Source: Asaia bogorensis (GTDB lineage: Bacteria; Pseudomonadota; Alphaproteobacteria; Reyranellales; Reyranellaceae). Taken from it: DNA of 50,083 nucleotides. Each line of letters begins with the position of its first letter. The stretch's first letter is position 1. Positions 8,722-17,272 of this stretch are shown here, one piece after another. Where the stretch lies: the NCBI GenBank assembly GCA_945889625.1, contig CAMDCE010000036.1, positions 1 to 50,083 on the forward strand, given 5' to 3'. Both the position numbers and the translations under genes were made by a program. The notes beneath the pieces are model-generated. The model did not search any database and was not told where the DNA came from. It saw only the letters and a list, made by a program, of their open reading frames with translations.

Positions 8722-10076
8722 GATGGTCGCTCCATCAATCCATAGGCGCGCGCCATGAGCTCGATCGGATGATCGGCGCGCGACGGCTTGGGCTTCTGGT
8801 CGCCTGCGGTCATCTCCATCACCTGCATGAGATGATCGGCGGCCAGCGGGCACTCAGAGGCAACGAAGGCGGTGTCGTTCTTCAGCGCCGCCAGCGCCGC
8901 GGGCTTGCCGATTTTCACCGCCGTCTCGAAATTCTCCGTGCGGGCGCCCCAGATGCCGCCGTGGCCGCTGCAGCGCTCGATCACTGAGACTTTCGTCTGA
9001 GGCACCAGCCGCAGCATTTCGGCGGCCTTGGCGCCCATGTTCTGGGCGCGCGCGTGACAGGCGAGATGCACGCTGACGCCGCCTTCGATCGGCGACAGAC
9101 CGGGCGCCAGCCCCTCCTTCTTGGCGATATCGACGACGTATTCGGAGATGTCGAAGGTCGCCTGCGACAGCCGGTCGACGTCAGGGTCCTTCGGCAGGAT
9201 CAGCGGCCATTCGAACTTGAGCATCAGCGCACAGGAGGGCGTGAGCGCCACCACGTCGTAGCCCTTGTCGACCCACGGCAGCAGCGCTGCCGATACCTGC
9301 CTGGCCGCCGCCGCCACCGCCTCGAGGTCGCCCAACTCAAGCTTGGGCATGCCGCAACAGGCAGGGTGCACCACTTCGGTCGCGACGCCGTTCTGCGCCA
9401 GCACGGCGCGCGCGGCCGCACCAATGCCGGTGTTGTTGAAGTTCACGAAGCAGGTGGCATAGAGCACCGCCTTGCGCTTGCCGAACGCCGGCGCCGCTTC
9501 GTTGGGCACGGCGCCTTCGCGACGGGCGCGGATCTCGAAGGTTTCGGCGGCGTAGCGCGGCAGGCGCGCGCCGTGATGGATACCGGCCAGCCGTTCCATG
9601 GTCCGGCGGGCGGCGACGTTGCTCTCGTCGCTCGCCCAGTTGGCGAGGCCCGAAACGAAAGTGCCGAGCCGGCCCACGCGGTCGGTCTCGGCGAGCTGCT
9701 CGGCCACGAAGTCGGCGCCCTTTTTCTTGGCCTGCACCGCGCGGTGGCGCAGCATGAGATGGGGGAAATCGACCGCCCATTCGTGCGGCGGAACGTAGGG
9801 GCATTTGGTCATGAAGCACATGTCGCAAAGCGTGCAGGCTTCCTCGACCCGCGCGAAATCCTCCTTGTTCACGCCGTTCAGTTCGCCGGTCGGGCTGGTG
9901 TCGATCAGATCGAACAGTCGCGGGAAGGAATCGCACAAATTGAAGCAGCGCCGGCAGGTGTGGCAGATGTCGAAGACGCGCTCCATTTCCTTCTCGAGTG
10001 CAGCCTCGTTCCAGAACCAGGGATTCTGCCAGTCCAGGGCATGGCGGACCGGGGCTTCGAGACTGCCTTCGCGCAT
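8718..10076 (-). CDS. (Fe-S)-binding protein with CCG domains (GlpC/heterodisulfide-reductase-like)
   Basis: The N-terminal part has two 4Fe-4S motifs. The first is C-H-T-C-R-R-C-F-N-L-C (Cys38, 41, 44, 48). The second is C-T-L-C-D-M-C-F-M-T-K-C-P (Cys81, 84, 87, 92). The C-terminal part carries cysteine-rich CCG-type segments: H-P-A-C-C-G-M-P and the later C-S-G-H-G-G-I-W-G with an upstream H-L-A-C-H. This layout is shared with GlpC, GlcF and HdrB/D-type electron carriers. It has no membrane segment, so it is likely a cytosolic redox partner. The start at 10076 has only a weak ribosome-binding site. It sits 77 bp after rubrerythrin, beyond a strong terminator, and overlaps the DUF3501 start by 4 bases. 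Confidence 0.88.
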   Translation of the reverse strand: MREGSLEAPVRHALDWQNPWFWNEAALEKEMERVFDICHTCRRCFNLCDSFPRLFDLIDTSPTGELNGVNKEDFARVEEACTLCDMCFMTKCPYVPPHEWAVDFPHLMLRHRAVQAKKKGADFVAEQLAETDRVGRLGTFVSGLANWASDESNVAARRTMERLAGIHHGARLPRYAAETFEIRARREGAVPNEAAPAFGKRKAVLYATCFVNFNNTGIGAAARAVLAQNGVATEVVHPACCGMPKLELGDLEAVAAAARQVSAALLPWVDKGYDVVALTPSCALMLKFEWPLILPKDPDVDRLSQATFDISEYVVDIAKKEGLAPGLSPIEGGVSVHLACHARAQNMGAKAAEMLRLVPQTKVSVIERCSGHGGIWGARTENFETAVKIGKPAALAALKNDTAFVASECPLAADHLMQVMEMTAGDQKPKPSRADHPIELMARAYGLMERPS

Positions 10077-10109
10077 GGAGAATCCGCTTCAATGAATGTT
10101 GGGGAGACG

Positions 10110-10136
10110 AAAAAGGGGACCCGAACGGGTCCCCTT
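10110..10136 (-). terminator. Intrinsic terminator after rubrerythrin
   Basis: Read on the minus strand, AAGGGGACCCG and CGGGTCCCCTT form an 11-bp perfect stem followed by TTT then CG, with five T residues in a row at the stem base. It lies between the rubrerythrin stop and the Fe-S gene start. It should therefore end most rubrerythrin transcripts and leave the two downstream genes at lower level through read-through, or under a separate start. Confidence 0.85.
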
Positions 10137-10153
10137 CGACGAGCCGAAGAGGC

Positions 10154-10573
10154 TCAAGCCATCGTATCGAGCGCCTTCTGGAAACGGCCGGCATGGCTCT
10201 TCTCGGCCTTGGCCAAGGTCTCGAACCAGTCGGCGATTTCGCCGAAGCCTTCCTCTCGCGCGGTGCGCGCCATGCCCGGATACATGTCGGTGTATTCGTG
10301 CGTCTCGCCCGCGATCGCGGCTTTGAGATTGCTGCCGGTCGGGCCGATCGGCAGGCCCGTCGCCGGATCGCCGCTCACTTCGAGGAACTCGAGGTGACCG
10401 TGGGCGTGGCCCGTCTCGCCCTCGGCGGTCGAGCGGAAGACCGATGCGACGTCGTTGTAACCTTCGACGTCGGCCTTCTGGGCGAAATAGAGATAGCGAC
10501 GGTTGGCCTGGCTTTCGCCGGCAAAGGCTGCCTTCAGATTGCCTTCGGTCTTGGATCCCTTGAGGTTCGCCAT
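10154..10573 (-). CDS. Rubrerythrin-type di-iron protein (no rubredoxin domain)
   Basis: The 139-residue ferritin-like four-helix protein starts [13 protein letters not shown]. It has paired metal motifs: E-S-Q-A-N-R-R-Y and E-G-E-T-G-H-A-H in the first half, and E-T-H-E-Y and E-K-S-H-A in the second. These supply the Glu and His ligands of a di-iron site. The C-terminal rubredoxin domain of classical rubrerythrin is absent. Rubrerythrins reduce hydrogen peroxide with NAD(P)H-derived electrons; the adjacent Fe-S protein could be the electron donor (inference). GGAGAAGG sits just before the ATG. A perfect ICE box upstream ties expression to Irr. Confidence 0.92.
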   Translation of the reverse strand: MANLKGSKTEGNLKAAFAGESQANRRYLYFAQKADVEGYNDVASVFRSTAEGETGHAHGHLEFLEVSGDPATGLPIGPTGSNLKAAIAGETHEYTDMYPGMARTAREEGFGEIADWFETLAKAEKSHAGRFQKALDTMA

Positions 10574-10600
10574 AGTCCTTCTCCCTAAATGAACAAAGGA

Positions 10601-10629
10601 ATTTTGGATGCCCGTCGCGGGGACGTCAA
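10601..10629 (-). promoter_or_regulatory. Predicted sigma-70 promoter of the rubrerythrin operon
   Basis: On the minus strand TTGACG (10624-10629) and CAAAAT (10601-10606) are separated by exactly 17 bases. That would place the transcript start about 20 bases before the rubrerythrin ATG. The -35 matches consensus in five of six positions. The ICE box lies 4 bases upstream of the -35 element. Confidence 0.6.
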
Positions 10630-10633
10630 GTAG

Positions 10634-10650
10634 TTTAGAATAATTCTAAA
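10634..10650. promoter_or_regulatory. ICE box (Irr operator), perfect dyad
   Basis: TTTAGAA-TAA-TTCTAAA is a perfect 7-3-7 inverted repeat. It is identical in its arms to the iron control element bound by Irr in rhizobia. It lies 30 bp beyond the stop of irr and directly upstream of the -35 of rubrerythrin. Irr binds such sites when iron/haem is scarce, usually as repressor and occasionally as activator. A location just upstream of -35 is compatible with either. Confidence 0.85.
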
Positions 10651-10651
10651 A

Positions 10652-10670
10652 GATGCAAACGATTCGCATC
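10652..10670. promoter_or_regulatory. Second, imperfect dyad next to the ICE box (Fur-family-like)
   Basis: GATGC-AAACGATTC-GCATC has perfect 5-bp arms and a partly symmetric centre. The A/T-rich core with flanking TGC/GCA resembles sites recognised by Fur-family proteins. It begins one base after the ICE box. That it is a second operator is inference; it could also be part of the irr 3' end structure. Confidence 0.4.
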
Positions 10671-10679
10671 AAATGACGT

Positions 10680-11099
10680 CTAGCGGCGCACCCGCACGAT
10701 GACGTCGACCCGCGACAGGCGGGTGCCCTTGGGCGGCGCCGGGAGGCCGGCAATCGTCACCTTGTCCGACGGGAAATCGTGCAATTCACCGTCGGTCTCG
10801 ACGAAGAAATGGTGATGATGGCCGGTATTGGTGTCGAAATAGGACTTGCCCGGGGCCACCACCACCTCGCGCAGCAACCCGGCATCGCGGAACTGATTCA
10901 GTGCGTTGTAAACGGTGGCAAGCGATACCGGGATGCGCGTCGCCCTGACCTCGCCATGCAGGCTTTCAGCCGTTACATGGCGGTGGCCTGCTTCGAACAG
11001 CACACGCGCCAAGGCGACCCGCTGGCGTGTCGGGCGCAGACCCGCCGCGCGAAGGCGGACGGCAAATTCGGGGCTGGTACCGGGCATGATTCGAACCAT
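10680..11099 (-). CDS. irr: Irr-type Fur-family iron response regulator
   Basis: The product is a 139-residue Fur-superfamily repressor. The N-terminal winged helix has R-P-T-R-Q-R-V-A-L and S-L-A-T-V-Y-N-A-L-N-Q-F. The dimerisation half carries the H-H-H-H-F-F-V-E signature (His94-97), which in Irr proteins contributes to haem and metal sensing. The N-terminal G-C-P-W-H-D haem motif of Bradyrhizobium Irr is not present. It lies next to fabA-fabB-fabI (divergent) and beside an ICE box, the usual irr context in alphaproteobacteria. The start is uncertain: ATG at 11099 is preferred, ATG 11087 and TTG 11144 are alternatives, and none has a strong ribosome-binding site. Confidence 0.9.
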   Translation of the reverse strand: MVRIMPGTSPEFAVRLRAAGLRPTRQRVALARVLFEAGHRHVTAESLHGEVRATRIPVSLATVYNALNQFRDAGLLREVVVAPGKSYFDTNTGHHHHFFVETDGELHDFPSDKVTIAGLPAPPKGTRLSRVDVIVRVRR

Positions 11100-11221
11100 A
11101 TGTAGGGGCGCAATTGAGGCATGGAAAGGGCCAAGTGGGCTCAATTCCCTAGTTTGCGCAACGGGTCCGGCCTCCCTATTCTGCCGCCAATCCGTGATCG
11201 ACGGCCGCGGGACGGTGAAGA

Positions 11222-11752
11222 GTGAGCGAGAAGAAACATAGTTATACGTTCGAGGATCTCATCGAATGCGCCAAAGGGCACCTGTTCGGCCCGGGCAACG
11301 CGCAGCTGCCGCTGCCGCCAATGCTGATGTTGGACCGCATCGTTAAGATCGCCGATACCGGTGGCAATTTCGGCAAGGGCGAGATCGTGGCCGAGTTCGA
11401 TATCAAGCCCGACCTCTGGTTTTTCGCCTGCCACTTCAAGGGCGATCCGGTGATGCCGGGCTGCCTGCCGCTCGATGCGCTGTGGCAGATGCTTGGCTTC
11501 TTCCTCGGCTGGATGAAAGCGCCGGGCCGTGGCCGCGCGCTGGGCGTCGGCGAGGTCAAGTTCACCGGGATGGTCGTGCCCACCGTGCGCAAGCTCACCT
11601 ATCATGTGCACCTGAAGCGCGTGATTCTGCGTAAGCTGGTCTTGGGCATCGCCGACGGCTTCGTGCACGCCGACGGCAAGCAGATCTACGAGGTCAGCGG
11701 CCTCAAGGTCGGCCTGTTCCAGGATGCGGCGGTCGCCGCGGCAGCCGGCTGA
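11222..11752 (+). CDS. fabA: 3-hydroxyacyl-ACP dehydratase/isomerase FabA
   Basis: FabA dehydrates 3-hydroxydecanoyl-ACP and isomerises the trans-2 to the cis-3 double bond, starting unsaturated fatty-acid synthesis in the cytosol. The active site is in [12 protein letters not shown] (His71) and L-P-L-D-A-L-W-Q (Asp85), spaced as in the E. coli enzyme. The product is 176 residues, near the family length. The GTG start with GAAGA upstream fits the alignment of the N-terminus. It is followed directly by fabB, one base between stop and start. Confidence 0.96.
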   Translation: MSEKKHSYTFEDLIECAKGHLFGPGNAQLPLPPMLMLDRIVKIADTGGNFGKGEIVAEFDIKPDLWFFACHFKGDPVMPGCLPLDALWQMLGFFLGWMKAPGRGRALGVGEVKFTGMVVPTVRKLTYHVHLKRVILRKLVLGIADGFVHADGKQIYEVSGLKVGLFQDAAVAAAAG

Positions 11753-11753
11753 C

Positions 11754-12989
11754 ATGAAGCGCGTCGTCGTCACCGGCCTCGGAGTCGTCTCGTCGATCGG
11801 CAACAATGCCGCCGAGGTGACCAGGTCGCTGAAGGATGGCAAGTCCGGCATCGAGTTCGTCCCGCAATACAAGGAACTGGGCTTTCGCAGCCAGGTCGCC
11901 GGCACGCTGAAGCTGAACGTCGACGAGCTGGTCGATCGCCGCCTGCGCCGCTTCATGGGCGACGGCGCGGCCTACGCCTATCTCGCCATGAAGGAGGCGA
12001 TCGCCGACGCGGGCCTCGGGGTGGCGGAGATCTCCAACGACCGCACCGGCGTGGTCGCGGGCTCGGGGGGGCCGACGACCGGCGCCATCGTGCAGGCCGC
12101 CCTGATCACCAAGGACAAGGGCCCCAGGAAAGTCGGGCCGTTCATGGTGCCGAAGGCCATGTCGAGCACGGTCTCGGCAAATCTCGCCACCGCCTACAAG
12201 ATCAAGGGACCCAGCTACTCCATCAGCTCGGCCTGCTCGACCTCGGCGCATTGCATCGGCAACGCCGTCGAGACCATCCAGCTCGGCAAGGCCGACCGCA
12301 TGTTTGCCGGCGGCGGTGAGGAGCTCGACTGGACGCTCTCGGTGCTGTTCGACGCCATGGGTGCGATGTCATCCAAGTTCAACGACACGCCCGAGCGGGC
12401 GAGCCGCGCCTACGACAGGGACCGCGACGGATTCGTCATCTCCGGCGGCGGTGGCATCGTGGTGCTGGAAGATCTCGAGGTCGCCCGCGCGCGCGGCGCC
12501 AAGATCTATGCCGAGGTGATCGGCTACGGCGCCACCTCGGACGGCGCCGACATGGTGGCGCCCTCAGGCGAAGGCGCGATCCGCTGCATGAAGCTCGCCA
12601 CCGCAGGCTTCCCTGGCGCTGCGCGGCGTAACATGCCGGTCGACTACATCAACAGCCACGGAACCTCGACGCCGGTGGGCGATATCACCGAGCTCGACGC
12701 CATTCGCATCGCCTTCGGCGACAAGCTGCCGACCGTGAGCTCGACCAAGTCGCTGACCGGTCACAGCCAGGGCGCCACCGGCGCGCACGAGGCGATCTAT
12801 TCGCTCTTGATGATGCAGAATGATTTCGTCGCGGCTTCGGCCAATATCGAAAACCTCGATTCCGGTGCCGAGGGCTATCCAATTGCCCGCCGGCGTATCG
12901 ACAAGGCGGGACTGCAGACCGTGATGTCGAACAGCTTCGGCTTCGGCGGCACCAACGCTTGCCTGCTGTTCGCGCGCTACGATCACTGA
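11754..12989 (+). CDS. fabB: Beta-ketoacyl-ACP synthase I FabB
   Basis: The 411-residue condensing enzyme elongates acyl-ACP with malonyl-ACP and keeps the FabA-made double bond in the chain. The catalytic triad is visible: Cys161 in [10 protein letters not shown], one histidine in [11 protein letters not shown] and one in [14 protein letters not shown]. The N-terminus [16 protein letters not shown] is typical. It is the middle gene of fabA-fabB-fabI. Confidence 0.96.
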   Translation: MKRVVVTGLGVVSSIGNNAAEVTRSLKDGKSGIEFVPQYKELGFRSQVAGTLKLNVDELVDRRLRRFMGDGAAYAYLAMKEAIADAGLGVAEISNDRTGVVAGSGGPTTGAIVQAALITKDKGPRKVGPFMVPKAMSSTVSANLATAYKIKGPSYSISSACSTSAHCIGNAVETIQLGKADRMFAGGGEELDWTLSVLFDAMGAMSSKFNDTPERASRAYDRDRDGFVISGGGGIVVLEDLEVARARGAKIYAEVIGYGATSDGADMVAPSGEGAIRCMKLATAGFPGAARRNMPVDYINSHGTSTPVGDITELDAIRIAFGDKLPTVSSTKSLTGHSQGATGAHEAIYSLLMMQNDFVAASANIENLDSGAEGYPIARRRIDKAGLQTVMSNSFGFGGTNACLLFARYDH

Positions 12990-12998
12990 GGGGCAACG

Positions 12999-13922
12999 AT
13001 GACCGACGACCGGCCCCTTTCCGCCGCGCCTGATGCTTCCGGCGGGGGCGCCTCGCCGGGCGCCCCGGGCGGCCATGCGGTTTCCAAGGCAATCGCTCTG
13101 CCCACCGTGCCGAAGATGATGGAAGGCAAGCGCGGCCTGATCATGGGCGTGGCCAACGAGCGATCGATCGCCTGGGGCATCGCCCAGGCCCTGCACGGCG
13201 CCGGCGCCGAGCTCGCCTTCACCTATCAGGGCGGCGCCTTCGGCAAGCGCGTGCTGCCGATGGTCGAGAAGCTTGGCTCCAGGATCGTCGAGGAAGCCGA
13301 TGTCGAGAACGACGAGAGCCTCGACCGACTATTCGCTCGCCTGAAGAAGGAATGGGGCCATCTCGATTTCGTGGTCCATGCCATCGCCTTCTCCGACAAG
13401 GAGGAGCTGAAGGGCCGCTACGTCGACACGACCAAGGCCAACTTCCAGCGTAGCCTCACCATCTCCTGCTTCTCCTTCACCGACATTGCGCGCCGCGCGC
13501 TGCCGCTGATGCCCGAGGGCGGCAGCCTGATCACGCTCACCTACGAGGGTGCCACCCGCGTGATGCCGTCCTACAACGTGATGGGGGTCGCCAAGGCAGC
13601 CCTCGAGGCCAGCGTCCGATATCTCGCGGCTGATCTCGGCCCGCAGGGCGTGCGGGTCAACGCGATCTCTGCCGGTCCGATGCGGACGCTCGCGGGCGCG
13701 GTGATCGGTGGCGCGCGCTATGTCTATCGTGTGTCGCGTGAGGCCTCGCCGCTGCGCCGCAATGTCGAGCTGACCGACGTGGGCGGCGCGGCGCTTTACT
13801 ATCTTTCCGACTTGAGCGCCGGCGTCACCGGCACCGTGCATTTCGTCGATGCCGGCTACCACGCGATCGGCCTGCCACATGACGGCAGCGCCGTGCCGAG
13901 CGACAAGGGCGACGGCGAATAG
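12999..13922 (+). CDS. fabI: Enoyl-ACP reductase FabI with N-terminal extension
   Basis: FabI reduces trans-2-enoyl-ACP with NADH/NADPH, the last step of each elongation cycle. The cofactor motif G-K-R-G-L-I-M-G-V-A-N-E-R-S-I-A-W-G and the catalytic Y-N-V-M-G-V-A-K (Tyr192, Lys199) are present. The ATG chosen has GAGGGG 7 bases upstream and gives 307 residues. A Gly/Ala/Pro-rich extension of about 40 residues precedes the domain, longer than usual. A start at the later M-M-E-G-K-R-G would give a standard FabI but lacks an equally good ribosome-binding site. Confidence 0.94.
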   Translation: MTDDRPLSAAPDASGGGASPGAPGGHAVSKAIALPTVPKMMEGKRGLIMGVANERSIAWGIAQALHGAGAELAFTYQGGAFGKRVLPMVEKLGSRIVEEADVENDESLDRLFARLKKEWGHLDFVVHAIAFSDKEELKGRYVDTTKANFQRSLTISCFSFTDIARRALPLMPEGGSLITLTYEGATRVMPSYNVMGVAKAALEASVRYLAADLGPQGVRVNAISAGPMRTLAGAVIGGARYVYRVSREASPLRRNVELTDVGGAALYYLSDLSAGVTGTVHFVDAGYHAIGLPHDGSAVPSDKGDGE

Positions 13923-13931
13923 GCGTTCCCT

Positions 13932-14579
13932 TCAGCCGATCACGATATCCATCGCCGTGGCCAGCGCGCCCGCTTCGAGGCCGGCCGCCGGTGCCAGTCG
14001 CATTTCGATGCGCTCGCGCTGACGCGGATCGCGGGCGGCCGAGCGGAAGACGAAGTCGGCGTCGTTGCGCGGATCGCCGGCAACATAGAACTGACTGGTG
14101 AGCAGTCCGCCGCTTGCCGTCGCGGCCCTAAGATGGATGTGCGGCGTGCGCCCCGGATAGGCCACAGGCTGCAGCGTACGGAATTGGTAACGGCCGGCGG
14201 CGTCGGCATGCATGCGTCCATAACCTTGGAACGCCGTGTCGCGCCGCTCGCGGCCGGGCTGGCGTGGATGATCGTAGAGACCCCGGGAGTCGCACTGCCA
14301 GATCTCGACCAGCGCGCCTGGCAGAGCGCGGCCGTCACCGTCGAGCATGCGTCCCTGCAGATGAAGGATCACGCCCATCGCCTGGGCGGCCTGGCCACGC
14401 ACCTGGACGAGGTCGTTGTCGGCGTCGGCCGGAAACGCCACAGGATAGAACGGGCCTTCGGTCTGCGACGGCGTGCCCGCCAGGGGCGCAGCAAGGCTTT
14501 GGCGAAGGGGCAACAAGGCGGCGCAGGTGCCGATCAGCAGGCCGCGGCGGGAGACGGGGGAGTGCTTCATGCCCGCCAT
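13932..14579 (-). CDS. Exported intradiol ring-cleavage dioxygenase
   Basis: The catalytic iron ligands of intradiol dioxygenases are all present: Tyr102 (W-Q-C-D-S-R-G-L-Y), Tyr141, His147 and His149 (Y-P-G-R-T-P-H-I-H). The motif P-G-A-L-V-E-I-W-Q is also typical. An N-terminal S-R-R-G-L-L-I-G-T-C-A-A-L-L-P twin-arginine signal suggests Tat export of the folded Fe(III) protein, unlike cytosolic catechol or protocatechuate dioxygenases. The substrate is unknown. A start three codons later (14570) is equally likely, since neither has a good ribosome-binding site. The pnp terminator ends 10 bases before the ATG. It is convergent with fabI. Confidence 0.88.
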   Translation of the reverse strand: MAGMKHSPVSRRGLLIGTCAALLPLRQSLAAPLAGTPSQTEGPFYPVAFPADADNDLVQVRGQAAQAMGVILHLQGRMLDGDGRALPGALVEIWQCDSRGLYDHPRQPGRERRDTAFQGYGRMHADAAGRYQFRTLQPVAYPGRTPHIHLRAATASGGLLTSQFYVAGDPRNDADFVFRSAARDPRQRERIEMRLAPAAGLEAGALATAMDIVIG

Positions 14580-14589
14580 TCTACAAACA

Positions 14590-14617
14590 AAAACGGCGGC
14601 CAGATGGCCGCCGTTTT
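14590..14617 (-). terminator. Strong intrinsic terminator after pnp
   Basis: AAAACGGCGGCC and GGCCGCCGTTTT form a perfect 12-bp stem with a 4-base loop. On the minus strand it is followed by TGTTTGT, completing a U-rich tail. It lies 20 bp after the pnp stop. On the plus strand a T4 tail is also present, so it may work in both directions. Confidence 0.9.
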
Positions 14618-14636
14618 CATGTTGCTCGCAGGAAAA

Positions 14637-16784
14637 CTACTCGCCGGCAGCCGGGGCGGCCTCGACCGGCTTCTGCGAGATGTCCTCGCCGGTCTGCTGG
14701 TCGACCGCCTTGACGCTGAGGCGAACCTTGCCGCGATCGTCGACGCCCAGCACCTTGACCTTAACCTGGTCGCCTTCCTTGACGACGTCGGAGACCTTGG
14801 CGACGCGGCGCGGCGCCAGCTCGGAGATGTGCACCAGGCCGTCGCGCGAGCCCAGGAAGTTCACGAAGGCGCCGAACTCGACCACCTTCACGACCTTGCC
14901 GGTGTAGATCACGCCCACTTCCGGCTCGGCCACGATGCCCTTGATCCAGTCGATGGCCTTCTGGCCGGCCGCGGCGTCGACCGCTGCGACCTTGATCGTG
15001 CCATCGTCCTCGATGTCGATCTTGGTGCCAGTCGTCTCGGTGATCTCGCGGATCACCTTGCCGCCGGTGCCGATCACTTCACGGATCTTGTCCTTGGGAA
15101 TCGTGAACTGGGTGATGCGCGGCGCGTTCTGGCTGACCGACTCGCGCGCCCCACCCAGGCCCTTGGACATTTCGCCCAGGATGTGGAGGCGGCCGTCCTT
15201 GGCCTGGCCGAGGGCCACCTTCATGATCTCCTCGGTGATCGAGGTGATCTTGATGTCCATCTGCAGAGAGGTGATGCCCTTCTCGGTGCCGGCCACCTTG
15301 AAGTCCATGTCGCCCAGGTGATCCTCGTCACCCAGGATGTCGCTGAGAACAGCGAAGCGATCGCCCTCCTTGATCAGGCCCATGGCGATACCGGCCACCG
15401 GGCGGTCCATCGGAACTCCGGCGTCCATCAGCGACAGCGAGCCGCCGCAAACCGTCGCCATCGACGACGAGCCGTTGCTCTCGGTGATCTCCGACACGAT
15501 GCGGATCGTGTACGGGAACTTCTCCTTGGTCGGCAGCATAGGGCGGAGCGCTCGGAAGGCGAGCTTGCCGTGGCCGATCTCGCGGCGTCCGGGCGAACCC
15601 ATGCGGCGCACTTCACCCACCGAGTAGGGAGGGAAGTTGTAATGCAGCATGAAGTGTTCGCGGTACTCGCCCTCGAGCGCGTCGATGATCTGCTCGTCCT
15701 GGCCGGTGCCCAGGGTGGCCACGACCAACGCCTGCGTCTCGCCGCGGGTAAACAGCGAGGAGCCGTGGGCGCGCGGCAGCACGCCGACCTCGGCCACGAT
15801 CGGCCGGACGGTCTTGGTGTCGCGGCCGTCGATGCGCTTGCCGGTATCGAGGATGGCGTTGCGCACGACGTCGGCCTCGAGGTTGCCGAACTGCTCGCCG
15901 AAGGCGGCAAGTGCTGCCTCATCGCCCTCGAACAGCTTCTTGGCCTCGGTCTTGACCGCGCCGATCTTCGCCTGGCGGGCTTGCTTCTGCGTTTGGGCAA
16001 AGGCCTCGACCAGCTTGCCGCGCATGCCGGACTTGAGCTTGGCCGCCACGGTCTTGGAGGCCTCCGACGGATCGGTGAGCGGCAGCGGCTCTTTGGCGCA
16101 ATGCTCGGCGAGTTGGATGATGGCGTCGATCACCGGCTGGAAGGAGCGATGGCCCTCCATCACGGCCGACAGCATCAGCTCTTCGCCGAGTTCCTTGGCC
16201 TCTGATTCGACCATCAGCACGCCTTCCTTGGTGCCAGCGACGACCAGATCCAGGGTGCTTGTCTCGAGTTGAGCAAGCGTCGGATTGACGACGAACTTGC
16301 CGTCGAGGTAGCCGACGCGGGCACCGGCGATCGGGCCCATGAAGGGCACGCCGCTAATCGTTAGAGCGGCGGAGGTCGCGACCATCGCCAGGATGTCGGG
16401 ATCGTTCTCGAGATCGTGCGCGAGCGTGGTGACGACGACCAGCGTCTCGTTGCGGAAGCTCTCGTGGAACAGCGGACGGATCGGACGATCGATCAGGCGC
16501 GAGGTGAGCACTTCCTTCTCGGAAGGCCGGCCTTCACGCTTGAAGAAGCCGCCCGGGATCTTGCCGGCGGCAAAGGCCTTCTCCTGGTAGTTGACAGTGA
16601 GCGGGAAGAAATCGAGGCCGGGCTTCGGCTTCTTCTCGAACACGACGGCAGCCAGCACCGTGGTGCCGCCGTAGGTCGCCAGCACGGCGCCGTCGGCCTG
16701 GCGGGCGATCCTGCCGGTTTCAAGCACCAGCTTTCGGCCGGCCCAGTCGATCTCCTTGCGGTAGACTTTGAACATATCGGACAT
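14637..16784 (-). CDS. pnp: Polyribonucleotide nucleotidyltransferase (PNPase)
   Basis: PNPase degrades RNA 3' to 5' with phosphate and is part of the RNA degradosome. The 715-residue protein has the full domain order: RNase PH-like 1 (about 10-145), helical linker, RNase PH-like 2 (about 330-540, with R-D-I-K-like core and [12 protein letters not shown]), a KH domain with G-T-G-G, and an S1 domain at the end ([13 protein letters not shown]). The start at 16784 is preferred because a purine-rich GGAAG lies about 7 bases upstream. An ATG two codons earlier (16790) abuts that site. It follows rpsO, the classical rpsO-pnp order. Confidence 0.97.
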   Translation of the reverse strand: MSDMFKVYRKEIDWAGRKLVLETGRIARQADGAVLATYGGTTVLAAVVFEKKPKPGLDFFPLTVNYQEKAFAAGKIPGGFFKREGRPSEKEVLTSRLIDRPIRPLFHESFRNETLVVVTTLAHDLENDPDILAMVATSAALTISGVPFMGPIAGARVGYLDGKFVVNPTLAQLETSTLDLVVAGTKEGVLMVESEAKELGEELMLSAVMEGHRSFQPVIDAIIQLAEHCAKEPLPLTDPSEASKTVAAKLKSGMRGKLVEAFAQTQKQARQAKIGAVKTEAKKLFEGDEAALAAFGEQFGNLEADVVRNAILDTGKRIDGRDTKTVRPIVAEVGVLPRAHGSSLFTRGETQALVVATLGTGQDEQIIDALEGEYREHFMLHYNFPPYSVGEVRRMGSPGRREIGHGKLAFRALRPMLPTKEKFPYTIRIVSEITESNGSSSMATVCGGSLSLMDAGVPMDRPVAGIAMGLIKEGDRFAVLSDILGDEDHLGDMDFKVAGTEKGITSLQMDIKITSITEEIMKVALGQAKDGRLHILGEMSKGLGGARESVSQNAPRITQFTIPKDKIREVIGTGGKVIREITETTGTKIDIEDDGTIKVAAVDAAAGQKAIDWIKGIVAEPEVGVIYTGKVVKVVEFGAFVNFLGSRDGLVHISELAPRRVAKVSDVVKEGDQVKVKVLGVDDRGKVRLSVKAVDQQTGEDISQKPVEAAPAAGE

Positions 16785-16953
16785 ATCCATCTTCCTTTCC
16801 TACACGGCCGCGTGCCCCCGTTTGGCTGCGTCCGCCCACCGGCGCCCTTGCGCCAGCAGGACCGGGTCAGGCCTTTGCTCTCGCCCCTGCCTTCCCGGTT
16901 ACTGCGATGTCGCGTCAGACGGCCGAACTCACGGGACCGGACGACGCGACGCG

Positions 16954-16978
16954 AAAAGACCCCGTCACCAGGACAGGG
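16954..16978 (-). terminator. Candidate attenuator between rpsO and pnp
   Basis: On the minus strand CCCTGTC-CTGGT-GACGGGG forms a 7-bp stem with one G-U pair, followed by TCTTTTC. It starts 9 bases after the rpsO stop. The E. coli rpsO-pnp region also has a partial terminator and an RNase processing site at this place. The equivalence is inferred. The remaining 160 bp up to pnp show no gene. Confidence 0.5.
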
Positions 16979-16986
16979 CCGCGAAC

Positions 16987-17256
16987 TCAACGACGCAGAC
17001 CCAGCCGCTCGATCAACGAGTCGTAGCGCTTGCTGTCTCTGGACTTGAGGTAATCGAGCAGACGGCGGCGTTGGCCGACCATCTTCAGGAGGCCGCGGCG
17101 CGAATGGTGATCCTTCGCGTGGCCCTTGAAATGCTCTGTGAGGTTGGAGATGCGTTCGCTCAGGATTGCGACCTGAACTTCCGGGGAGCCGGTGTCGTCA
17201 TTGCCCTGGGCATACGACTTGATCAGCTCCGCCTTGCGCGCGGCTGTAATCGACAT
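16987..17256 (-). CDS. rpsO: Ribosomal protein S15
   Basis: The 89-residue protein, exactly the family length, begins [12 protein letters not shown] and contains the S15 signature [25 protein letters not shown]. It binds 16S rRNA in the platform of the 30S subunit and often represses its own translation. It lies 16 bp downstream of truB and is probably cotranscribed with it. Confidence 0.97.
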   Translation of the reverse strand: MSITAARKAELIKSYAQGNDDTGSPEVQVAILSERISNLTEHFKGHAKDHHSRRGLLKMVGQRRRLLDYLKSRDSKRYDSLIERLGLRR

Positions 17257-17272
17257 CGGTTGTCTCCATGAC

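Noticed and set aside
14133..16205. Plus-strand open frame of about 690 codons antisense to pnp
   Set aside because: It is a mirror of the third-codon GC bias of pnp, has no recognisable domain, and lacks a ribosome-binding site. Similar long antisense frames oppose the Fe-S gene, infB, nusA and the plus-strand gene at 3130.
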